64,000 bases of DNA, taken from contig CAKRRF010000001.1 of NCBI GenBank assembly GCA_934394985.1, forward strand, positions 1-64,000, written 5' to 3'. Of this stretch, positions 57,192-63,648 are shown in pieces. Within the stretch, counting starts at the first letter, position 1. Each line of letters starts with the position of its first letter. The translations under genes and the position numbers were made by a program. The stretch comes from an uncultured Marvinbryantia sp. GTDB lineage: Bacteria; Bacillota; Clostridia; Lachnospirales; Lachnospiraceae. The notes under the pieces were generated by a model that saw only the letters and a program-made list of their open reading frames with translations, ran no database searches and was not told where the DNA came from.

Positions 57192-57722
57192 TTAATCTGG
57201 AATCGGCCCCGGTTCCATATGCACTTCTGTTTCCGGCACCGTCACTATAATTTGTCTCTTATGATTTGTCTCCGGTTCTGCCTTATCGGTCGACTGCAAT
57301 TTCAACGGACGCATCTTTTCTGTACTGTTTGTCTGTTCTTCTTCCGGAACAAACCACTGATATACCAGCGTATTAGGAAATCCCCCATGAATCAGTGCAT
57401 CCGTTCCGATAAAAACTGCAATTCCTATAACCATTCCCAAAATGACATAAAAAAATTTTTTCAAAAAACGAACAGATTCATTTTTCTGAAGATGCTGTTC
57501 CATCTTCTCCATATCTTTTTTCAGAATCTCCTGCATATCAAAGGAGTCTGTATCATCTGCATCCAGCTTCTGCAACGCATAATATATGGTAAAATATACT
57601 TCCAGTTCTTCGCTGCAGCTTTCACAGTGCTGTACATGATCCAGAAAAGCTTCCAGTTCTTCATCTGTCAGCTTTCTCTCAATATATGGCATGATTTTCT
57701 GCTGTACTGTTCTGCAATCCAT
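57192..57722 (-). CDS. Zinc-finger (zf-HC2) anti-sigma-factor-like membrane protein
   Basis: A 176-residue protein. The N-terminal ZAS/zf-HC2 pattern uses C3, H29, C33 and C36 (HVQHCESCSEEL). One membrane helix is at about 89-109, with an outside tail of 65 residues. Such proteins usually bind an ECF sigma factor encoded next door. No sigma gene is adjacent; the only one in this window is at 44 kb. It lies upstream of polA on the same strand, 47 bases away. Confidence 0.75.
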   Translation of the reverse strand: MDCRTVQQKIMPYIERKLTDEELEAFLDHVQHCESCSEELEVYFTIYYALQKLDADDTDSFDMQEILKKDMEKMEQHLQKNESVRFLKKFFYVILGMVIGIAVFIGTDALIHGGFPNTLVYQWFVPEEEQTNSTEKMRPLKLQSTDKAEPETNHKRQIIVTVPETEVHMEPGPIPD

Positions 57723-57845
57723 TCTTTCATCCCCGTCTGATAAAACTTCTGAATCAGATCCCCAACTTTAACGGCAAATCTTTTCTGTTGTATCGAAACA
57801 CTATAAGAAACATTCCCTGTGCTTTTTTAGTTGTCACATAAATTT

Positions 57846-57941
57846 AAAAAGCGGAGAAATATCTCCGCTACAACAAACCCGCATTTCAGACGGCGGGACG
57901 CTATACATACACAGGTCACCTGTTATCTAAACTATATTATA
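57846..57941 (-). ncRNA. Predicted small RNA 2
   Basis: On the minus strand a TATAAT (57936-57941) follows TTGGTGTAG at 57962-57970 with a 20-base gap, the same layout as the antitoxin promoter at 58920. The RNA (about 57929 to 57846, 84 bases) has hairpins ACAGG/CCTGT (loop TGA) and CCCGC/GCGGG. It ends in a perfect terminator, AGCGGAGA with TCTCCGCT and TTTTT. It lies downstream of the toxin-like gene. Its similarity to small RNA 1 is in the promoter and first hairpin. The remaining bases of the 57741-58103 gap hold nothing else I can support. Confidence 0.6.
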
Positions 57942-57961
57942 CACAAGCATCCAAAAAAAAG

Positions 57962-57970
57962 CTACACCAA
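57962..57970 (-). promoter_or_regulatory. Conserved TTGGTGTAG element of small RNA 2 promoter
   Basis: TTGGTGTAG lies 20 bases before the -10 and is exactly repeated, with the same spacing, at the antitoxin promoter (58946-58954). No good -35 hexamer is present, so an activator site is possible. Confidence 0.5.
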
Positions 57971-58103
57971 AAGTAAAAAATTTCAAACTTTTCAAAATCT
58001 CTGGGTATATATCTATATGGGGATACTTTGCATTCTATAAATAATAAGCGATTATTAGAAACAGTAGATGTGTTCCTTCTACACCTTAACAAATATTTTT
58101 CAA

Positions 58104-58766
58104 TTATCGAACTTCTTCTACTGTCACAGATTCCTTTGAAACATTACTCTCTATGTAATCTTTAATATTTTCTTTATACTTTTCAAAAAGTGTATCATCA
58201 CCAACAACTCTTTCTGTATAAAATTGTTCTCCCCTTTTCTTTTTCAACACAAGTTCAACGGGTTTTTGTCTTTTCTCATTCAACTGATTTCTTCTCATCA
58301 AGGACTTTGGTCGTCCAGTTTCAACAAAACCAATTGTAAAATCTGCATCAGCAGTCGCAAACAAACAGGAAATCTTATTCTTCTTAAAATTCTTTTCTGC
58401 AAAAAGTTCTTTATCAAACATTTCCAGCATTTGTGGTAATGCTTTAATTTTTTGACGCACAGAACCTTTTACTGATTTTTCAGATTGATCACTTTTTATA
58501 AAGTCGAAGTCTGATGCTTTTAATTCTTTATCAATACACTTTTTAAAAAACTCGCTTGCAGAAAGATTCGTATTTACGCCTATAAGATGCAAGTAATTAT
58601 TAGCCTCTGCTTTAATCTCCTGATGATGATCTCCCTCAAATGCCTCCGAGCAAACCAAATAATCATATTCTACAAATCTATCCTTATATATACTTGAACA
58701 ACTTATAGCACATTCCACTATTCTATCTTTAAATGTTTCCTCAACTTTTTCCTCTATATGTTCCAT
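58104..58766 (-). CDS. PBECR4-like (BECR-fold) nuclease, candidate toxin of a type III-like TA module
   Basis: A 220-residue protein; the ATG at 58766 follows TAAGGAG with 4 bases. Features matching PBECR4 proteins in my memory are NNYLHLIGV (HLxG at H60), SEFFKKCI (73-74), VRQKIKALPQMLEMFDKELF, NKISCLFATADADFTIGFV and a final strand ERVVG near 186. PBECR families are predicted RNases of the barnase-EndoU-colicin-RelE fold, first noted in phage polyvalent proteins. There is no signal peptide or membrane helix. It is preceded by a promoter, two pseudoknot-capable repeats and a leaky hairpin, as in type III toxin genes. It does not look like ToxN. Family call moderate; toxicity inferred. Confidence 0.6.
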   Translation of the reverse strand: MEHIEEKVEETFKDRIVECAISCSSIYKDRFVEYDYLVCSEAFEGDHHQEIKAEANNYLHLIGVNTNLSASEFFKKCIDKELKASDFDFIKSDQSEKSVKGSVRQKIKALPQMLEMFDKELFAEKNFKKNKISCLFATADADFTIGFVETGRPKSLMRRNQLNEKRQKPVELVLKKKRGEQFYTERVVGDDTLFEKYKENIKDYIESNVSKESVTVEEVR

Positions 58767-58786
58767 TTTACTCCTTATAATGAAAT

Positions 58787-58811
58787 AGAGGAATGGAAAA
58801 ACCATTCCTCT
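58787..58811 (-). terminator. Leaky terminator hairpin between antitoxin repeats and toxin-like gene
   Basis: AGAGGAATGG and CCATTCCTCT form a perfect 10-bp stem with a TTTTT loop, followed by ATTTCATT rather than a full T-run. It ends 20 bases before the ATG, so it should stop most but not all transcripts. Confidence 0.8.
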
Positions 58812-58835
58812 ACTGTTTTTAGTAGTTATCTCTAC

Positions 58836-58899
58836 ACTCAAATGGGTTTTAGGTCTCCATTCCGACCAATCAATAGGATTTAAAGTCTCCTATCCGACT
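58836..58899 (-). repeat. Two tandem 32-nt antitoxin repeats
   Basis: 22 of 32 positions or more are identical; the fixed cores are GTCGGA, GGAGAC, AAA and TTGA. No third unit is intact; the next 32 bases carry a GTAG/CTAC stem only. Confidence 0.8.
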
Positions 58900-58919
58900 T
58901 AAACTTTTGTCTTATCTAT

Positions 58920-58954
58920 ATTGTACACTAGTTTCCTAGAAAAATCTACACCAA
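58920..58954 (-). promoter_or_regulatory. Promoter of the antitoxin-toxin module
   Basis: TACAAT (-10) at 58920-58925 lies 20 bases after TTGGTGTAG at 58946-58954. The intervening CTAGGAAACT block is found again at 45139-45155 (16 of 17 bases equal) and partly at 57942-57960. Confidence 0.6.
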
Positions 58955-59029
58955 TTTCAAAAAAATAAAGAAATATTTTGCTAATCTCACCAACACTTCT
59001 TTTCATCTTAAAATAATAAAGCAACATTC

Positions 59030-59146
59030 CATTTTTTGTTTATGGTTTTCTGCTTTATCATTTTGCGACCTTACGTCTTGAATACTATAAATTCGACCTT
59101 ACATCTTTGTAATTTTAATATACACCAAACTATGTATGGATGTCAA
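59030..59146 (-). ncRNA. Possible third small RNA with two 28-nt repeats
   Basis: TTGACA (59141-59146) and TATATT (59117-59122), 18 bases apart, form a promoter on the minus strand. The transcript would begin with two units, AAGATGTAAGGTCG and AAGACGTAAGGTCG, 28 bases apart. An imperfect stem (AAAGCA/TGCTTT with inner CCAT/ATGG) at about 59014-59055 could end it. No ORF. It may instead be a second upstream promoter for the toxin module. Confidence 0.4.
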
Positions 59147-59180
59147 GGCAGATCAGAACATCCGTTCCTGCTTGTTATAT

Positions 59181-59315
59181 TTAATGAGAATATCTTTTAT
59201 ATTTGATGAGATCAGTGTTACCAGGAGTTTGACAGCTGTTTAAATACAAAAACACTTTAAACATATATCCTACAACTGTTAATAATAATACTTTTCTTAA
59301 TAACCCACTCTTCAT
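59181..59315 (-). CDS. Small hydrophobic peptide, unrecognised
   Basis: A 44-residue ORF whose ATG at 59315 follows TTGGAGGAAAG, one of the best ribosome binding sites in the island. The sequence has a basic start (MKSGLLRKV), a hydrophobic helix of about 15 residues (LLLTVVGYMFKVFLYL) and a polar tail with one Cys (NSCQTPGNTDLIKY). It could be a type I toxin-like membrane peptide or a signalling-peptide precursor; the single Cys near a helix end recalls AgrD, but the AgrD tail pattern is not clear. A 63-residue reading from 59372 has no site. Confidence 0.55.
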   Translation of the reverse strand: MKSGLLRKVLLLTVVGYMFKVFLYLNSCQTPGNTDLIKYKRYSH

Positions 59316-59392
59316 TTGTCTTTCCTCCAAATTTCCCCTTGTAAATTCCGTCCGTGTTTTCTTCGTATTCATAATCAGGATTTGATATATAA

Positions 59393-59539
59393 TTGCTAAG
59401 TATCACACTTTACAGTGATCTTCTGGAAGAATTAAAAATTCTGGCAGAACAGGATGACCGTTCTCTCAACCAATATATAAATCTGTTGCTCAAGGAACGT
59501 GTTAAGTCTGAACAGGCAAAACAATCTCAAAAATCGTAA
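59393..59539 (+). CDS. Ribbon-helix-helix (Arc/CopG-like) protein, possibly 5'-truncated
   Basis: A 48-residue plus-strand ORF too short for most gene callers. The reading SITLYSDLLEELKILAEQ then DDRSLNQYINLLLKERV fits the beta-alpha-alpha pattern of ribbon-helix-helix DNA-binding antitoxins. It can only start at a TTG (59393) with no convincing ribosome binding site, so either the start is unusual or the 5' end was lost. No partner toxin follows. A terminator follows at 59579. Confidence 0.5.
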   Translation: MLSITLYSDLLEELKILAEQDDRSLNQYINLLLKERVKSEQAKQSQKS

Positions 59540-59578
59540 AAAAATAGCATACCGAATAGATGCTTTCTACTCAATATG

Positions 59579-59613
59579 CCTGTAAGCCATTATACGGATC
59601 ATACAGGTTTTTT
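59579..59613 (+). terminator. Terminator downstream of the ribbon-helix-helix ORF
   Basis: CCTGTA pairs with TACAGG (inner CC/GG possible) and is followed by TTTTTT on the plus strand. Confidence 0.7.
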
Positions 59614-59765
59614 CTTGTCTAATGTGATATCTTTTCCATTTGAAATAATCTGTGCCTCATTTTAGCAAATATCGCTTTCTGATCGCCCTTCATTTATTTT
59701 TTATGAACTTTTCAAATTATAATCGCGTTTTGATGAATAAATTTGGAATTTTGACAAAAAAAGAC
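59600..59765. repeat. Diverged copy of the 45155-45345 intergenic element
   Basis: Shared landmarks in the same order: ATACAGG plus T-run, TGATATCTTTTYCATTT, ATAATCT, ATGAATwwATTTGGA and a final AAAAAA. No ORF. It lies between the ribbon-helix-helix ORF and tRNA-Leu. Confidence 0.5.
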
Positions 59766-59787
59766 ACATGAATTAATATCATGTATC
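59756..59787 (-). terminator. Terminator downstream of tRNA-Leu
   Basis: GATACATGA pairs with TCATGTGTC (one G-U) and is followed by seven T on the minus strand, about 145 bases after the tRNA 3' end. Confidence 0.75.
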
Positions 59788-59818
59788 ATCTATAATCCAG
59801 AACGAATATTCTATTATT

Positions 59819-59887
59819 TTTACTAAAAACCTTACTAAAATGCTAACATCAAAGATCTTCACCTCCGATTTTAGTAATTTTAGTAAA
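59819..59887 (-). repeat. Long inverted repeat with a Shine-Dalgarno sequence in its loop
   Basis: Arms TTTACTAAAA-TTACTAAAAT and ATTTTAGTAA-TTTTAGTAAA (read on one strand or the other) give 20 base pairs with a 3-base bulge. The 26-base loop on the minus strand contains CGGAGGTGAAG, then TTGATG and a 4-residue ORF that stops in the arm. It is transcribed with tRNA-Leu if the terminator at 59756 is the end. Confidence 0.6.
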
Positions 59888-59931
59888 TACGAAAATCAAC
59901 GAAACACCTTGACTTTACTGCATTTTAATAC

Positions 59932-60014
59932 TGCCGGCAGCGGGACTTGAACCCGCACGTGGTTGCCCACAACAGATTTTGAGTCTGCCTCGTCTGCCAT
60001 TCCGACACGCCGGC
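59932..60014 (-). tRNA. tRNA-Leu (anticodon CAA)
   Basis: An 83-base class II tRNA. Acceptor GCCGGCG pairs with TGCCGGC; the anticodon loop is CTCAAAA with anticodon CAA between CAGA and TCTG; a variable arm and the T-loop GGTTCAAGTCC follow. CCA is not encoded. A TATAAT at 60034-60039 lies about 20 bases upstream. The accessory island lies on its 3' side. Confidence 0.95.
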
Positions 60015-60213
60015 CTGTGGTCTGTGACCGAAAATTATATTAACATATCTGACAAATATTTGCAAGTCATTTTTCATCAAATACTTGTACAGTTTTTCTG
60101 TCCTCAGTTTTTCTGTATTTTTTATGACAAGTACACTTTGTTTTCCTGCGGATACTACGAATTATGCAATTCATTCTCCGTGATCATTCATCTCATACGT
60201 TTCACGATATGCG

Positions 60214-60256
60214 AAAAGAAACCAGATAACATCTATTCTGTCACCTGGTTTCTTTT
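60214..60256. terminator. Terminator downstream of the URO-D-family gene
   Basis: AAAAGAAACCAG and CTGGTTTCTTTT form a perfect 12-bp stem with a long loop. Besides this and the tRNA promoter, I see nothing in 60015-60395. Confidence 0.7.
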
Positions 60257-60395
60257 CAAAACTGTTATACTCATTTTAGAGCGTGCCCTAAAATCTTTTT
60301 CACTGTTATTCCAATACAGGCAGTGTCAGATCTTTCGGGTTTTATTATCATATGATATCGGCACTGTTTTCATATGATAGATATAAGGAGAGAAG

Positions 60396-61520
60396 TTAAC
60401 AGTCTTCCCCTCGCGGGTCGATTTCCGGTTCGCCCATCCATGCTGCCACACATACACCAAGATGAACCATACCTTTCAGATCGATGCCATGTCTGTTACA
60501 GCGTCTTGCTTCAAACTTCGGCATTCCAATGATCTGTACATCTTTATCAATCGTATTTGGATATATAATCTCATCCATTTTATTCATATCAGGCTGAGAC
60601 ATATTAATAGCACTTAATCCCTTCAATTCTGCAAAAGATGGCATCAGATGATCTCCATGTCCGCAGAAATGTAATGCTCCGCCGTTGAATGCATCAAAGA
60701 TTTTCTGATCTGCTTCCTGAAACAGATCTTCATACATACCAGCGGAAATATTGCAGGTTGAATCCTCACGTATCATAACACCACCTTTATAGGTCAGTCC
60801 ATAATCGAAAGAAATCTCGTTATTGCAGTATGGAAACTCTTCCTTCCACACTTCCAGAAAACGGATAAAGGTATCTGTTACCACATTGATCAAATCCATG
60901 ATGGTATCCTCTTCATCAAACACCAGCAGGTAAAAATCACTTCCAACCAGCGCTTCTGATATAGAACAAGGTCCCTGCGTATCTGGCGCATAGATATGAA
61001 GATGCTTTTTCAGTTTCGGATAATCTGCCAACAATTCTTCAAACCGATGACCGGCATCTATACATTTCTGTCCCAGAGCCGCCCTGACTTCCGGCTTCTT
61101 TCCATTCTTAAAATCTTCAATAATTTTAAGGATTTCATCCCAGCTCAGTTTCAGTGGACCCGGAAGAGAATTTTGCTCCAGTGGGAGCATTTTTATTTCG
61201 CATCCGAACATGCTTGGGATCAGTCCCGTACCAAAGCTTGGACGTACTGATAATAATTCTCCTTTTCCTGTTTCCAGCTGATCATTACAACGAATCAGCT
61301 GCTGATACAGCATTTTATCATAGTCATCTATGGTTTCGTTAAAATACACATTCGGCCATTCTACCTTACTTGGTGCCGGTACACGTTTCGGTTCAAAATA
61401 ACTTCTGTCATTCATTTCTCTTCTGGCAAATTTCAGGTAATCTTCCAGGAGCTGATCTTCCTGCGCCATATCCAGTCTGCTTTCCAGATCATCCAGATAG
61501 GTCTTAATATTGAATTCCAT
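60396..61520 (-). CDS. Uroporphyrinogen decarboxylase (URO-D) family protein
   Basis: A 374-residue protein; the ATG at 61520 follows AAAGGTGG. URO-D superfamily traits are DTQGPCSISEALVGSDFYLLVFDE in the middle and LHFCGHGDHLMPSFAELKG toward the end, where MtaA-type methyltransferases bind metal. True HemE is unlikely: it lacks the N-terminal RQAGR motif and no heme genes are near. It could act as a corrinoid-type methyltransferase or a catabolic enzyme. It lies downstream of a TRAP transporter but a terminator separates them, so linkage is tentative. Confidence 0.72.
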   Translation of the reverse strand: MEFNIKTYLDDLESRLDMAQEDQLLEDYLKFARREMNDRSYFEPKRVPAPSKVEWPNVYFNETIDDYDKMLYQQLIRCNDQLETGKGELLSVRPSFGTGLIPSMFGCEIKMLPLEQNSLPGPLKLSWDEILKIIEDFKNGKKPEVRAALGQKCIDAGHRFEELLADYPKLKKHLHIYAPDTQGPCSISEALVGSDFYLLVFDEEDTIMDLINVVTDTFIRFLEVWKEEFPYCNNEISFDYGLTYKGGVMIREDSTCNISAGMYEDLFQEADQKIFDAFNGGALHFCGHGDHLMPSFAELKGLSAINMSQPDMNKMDEIIYPNTIDKDVQIIGMPKFEARRCNRHGIDLKGMVHLGVCVAAWMGEPEIDPRGEDC

Positions 61521-61655
61521 CGTTCCACCTTTCCTGCACATATCATTTGTGCACTCTTATATTTTGTGATTCTATTGTAGCAGTATCTCTTTCACTTTTT
61601 TTGACACAATCATCACTATACTTTGCATTTTTCATTTTTAATTCTCATTTTTTGC

Positions 61656-61692
61656 AAAAAAATGCGCTATAAACATTACTATTTATAGCACA
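61656..61692 (-). terminator. Terminator after the TRAP transporter genes
   Basis: TGTGCTATAAA pairs with TTTATAGCGCA (one G-U) and is followed by seven T on the minus strand. Confidence 0.9.
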
Positions 61693-61738
61693 TTCTCAGA
61701 AACACTAAGCAATCTCAAAAATTGTACAAAATCATCAT

Positions 61739-63034
61739 TTAATATCCGCAAAGTGTAGGGATTATTAATGTGATCTGTGGTACAAAACTGATCAGCATCA
61801 ATACAATGATCATAGCCCCATAGAACGGCAGTGTTGCTTTTACAATTTTTTCGATTTTCACACCGGATACTGCTGATCCGATAAACAGACATGTTCCAAC
61901 CGGAGGTGTTAAAAGACCTATACCACAGTTCAGAATCATCATGACGCCAAACTGTATTGGTCCAATTCCTATACTCTGTGCCAGTGGGAACAAAATTGGT
62001 GTGGCAATCAGAATAATTGGTGCCATATCCATGATACATCCAAGTAAAAGCAAAATCAGATTTATCAAAAGCGTCAGAAGAATTTTATTGGTTGTAATAC
62101 TGGTAATCGCTGTTGCTGCAAGATCCGGCACATGCAGATACGTCAGGCAGTATCCAAAAATACTGGATGTACCACACAGAATCAAAACAATAGACAGCGT
62201 CTCGATACATTCTCCCAACAGTTTCCAGACACCCTTCCAGGTAAGCTCTTTATAAATTGCCAGACTGACAATCAGACTATAGATTACAGCAATTGCAGCA
62301 GATTCCGTAGCGGTAAACATACCCATTACTACACCGACTACCACAATCAGAATGGCCAGCAGAGCCCATATTGATTTCACAAACTGCTGCAAAAACACCT
62401 TAAATTCAAATCTGTCTCCCTTTGGATATTTTCGTTTCATAGAAATCACATAGGAAAAAATCATCAGAGAAATGGCCAGTAATGCTCCCGGAAGATAGCC
62501 TGCCATAAATAAAGCTCCTACTGACACACCACCTGCTGCAGTTGCATAAATAACCATATTATGGCTTGGCGGTACCAAAAGTCCTTCTACCGAAGAAGTA
62601 ATTGTAACAGCCGTAGAAAAATCTGCATCATATCCTGCATTTACCATCATTGGAATCATAAGCTTGCCAATGGACGCCGTATCTGCTGTTGCTGATCCGG
62701 AAATACCACCAAAGAAATAGGATGCCACAATATTTACCATGGCCAGTCCGCCATGCATCCATCCTACCAGAGAATCTGCCAGTGCTATGATTTTATCTGA
62801 GATACCTCCGGCACCCATCAGACATCCCATAGTGATAAAAAACGGAACTGCCATCAGTGAAAAGGAATTCAGTCCTTTTACCATCTGCTGACATACATTC
62901 GTTAAAGGCAGCCCCAGATATAACAGACATACTGTTGAAGCAATTCCCACTGCAAATGCAATCTGAATTCTCAGCAGAATCATAACCAGAAATAAAATAA
63001 TTAAAATTGCTATCGCTGTTGTATTCACTTCCAT
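61739..63034 (-). CDS. TRAP transporter large permease DctM
   Basis: A 431-residue membrane protein with about 12 helices. Typical DctM segments are GISGSATADTASIGKLMIP, PPSHNMVIYATAAGGVSVGALF and the GLLTPPVGTCLFIGSAVSG signature near the end. The ATG overlaps the dctQ stop (TAATG), following GTGGAGG. It drives Na+- or H+-coupled uptake of an organic acid delivered by DctP. Confidence 0.93.
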   Translation of the reverse strand: MEVNTTAIAILIILFLVMILLRIQIAFAVGIASTVCLLYLGLPLTNVCQQMVKGLNSFSLMAVPFFITMGCLMGAGGISDKIIALADSLVGWMHGGLAMVNIVASYFFGGISGSATADTASIGKLMIPMMVNAGYDADFSTAVTITSSVEGLLVPPSHNMVIYATAAGGVSVGALFMAGYLPGALLAISLMIFSYVISMKRKYPKGDRFEFKVFLQQFVKSIWALLAILIVVVGVVMGMFTATESAAIAVIYSLIVSLAIYKELTWKGVWKLLGECIETLSIVLILCGTSSIFGYCLTYLHVPDLAATAITSITTNKILLTLLINLILLLLGCIMDMAPIILIATPILFPLAQSIGIGPIQFGVMMILNCGIGLLTPPVGTCLFIGSAVSGVKIEKIVKATLPFYGAMIIVLMLISFVPQITLIIPTLCGY

Positions 63035-63558
63035 TATGCATCTACCTCCACTCCTCTGAAAGCACAAATGTGCTTATATATTACTTCCAGCTGAAATAAT
63101 GCAATTGCAATTCCCGAAAACGGAATTGGTGCATACAGCCAGAACTTAGATAACCATGGCAGGCTCACATATCCCCCTTTGCCGCCCAGCATAGCTGCAA
63201 ACGGAAATCCTACAAAAATCATCATCAGTGCAAATGCCAGAATCAGAAAATCTCCCAGTAAATCCAGACTCTGACAAAGCTTCTTCGGCAAATACATATC
63301 CAAAGATGTCATACGAATATGAGCCTGATTGTGAATGGCAAGTGAAGCACTTAAAAACGCCATATAAATCATGCAGGTGAGTACAATTTCTTCGCTCCAT
63401 GCCGGATCAGAAATAAACGGGATGTATTTACCTGCATAACGTCCCAATACGGCATAGGAGGTAATGCAGACATCTGCGATCAACAGTATTTTACAGATAA
63501 ACATCACTACCGAGTAGAGCCCATTATAGAATTTTTTCATAATCTTTCTCATTCTCAT
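63034..63558 (-). CDS. TRAP transporter small permease DctQ
   Basis: A 174-residue protein with four membrane helices and the DctQ pattern WSEEIVLTCMIYMAFLSASLAIHNQAHIRMT. The third codon is also an ATG with a better distance to GAGAGG, so the start may be 63552. It lies between dctP and dctM. Confidence 0.9.
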   Translation of the reverse strand: MRMRKIMKKFYNGLYSVVMFICKILLIADVCITSYAVLGRYAGKYIPFISDPAWSEEIVLTCMIYMAFLSASLAIHNQAHIRMTSLDMYLPKKLCQSLDLLGDFLILAFALMMIFVGFPFAAMLGGKGGYVSLPWLSKFWLYAPIPFSGIAIALFQLEVIYKHICAFRGVEVDA

Positions 63559-63588
63559 GTCCTCTCTTATACATCATTTCATAAAGTT

Positions 63589-63635
63589 CCCAGGAGACCG
63601 CGTTCTGCTTCTGCCACAAACCAGGATCTCCCGGG
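63589..63635 (-). promoter_or_regulatory. Intercistronic hairpin between dctP and dctQ
   Basis: CCCGGGAGA pairs with TCTCCTGGG (one G-U) with a long loop and no T-run. It probably protects the binding-protein mRNA or tunes expression. Confidence 0.55.
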
Positions 63636-63648
63636 GCACTTTTCTCAA

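Larger units (their letters stand above)
58787..58913 (-). ncRNA. Candidate RNA antitoxin with two pseudoknot repeats
   Basis: The predicted RNA starts near 58913 and ends at the hairpin. Repeat 1 (58899-58868) and repeat 2 (58867-58836) are 32 bases each and align without gaps. Positions 1-4 pair with 13-16 (AGTC/GACT; GGTC/GACC). Positions 7-11 pair with 23-27 (ATAGG/CCTAT; AATGG/CCATT). Pairs 1-16, 8-26 and 9-25 differ between repeats but remain complementary. The crossing pairs make an H-type pseudoknot with an A-rich third loop (17-22). ToxI-type antitoxins have this form. Confidence 0.65.

Noticed and set aside
57880..57900. Possible attachment-site copy of the tRNA-Leu 3' end (GTCCCGC)
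   Set aside because: Only 7-8 bases agree, too few for an att repeat, and they lie within a hairpin of small RNA 2.
60340..60390. Palindromes with CATATGAT upstream of 60396 as an operator
   Set aside because: They lie downstream of the minus-strand URO-D gene and have no gene to control.
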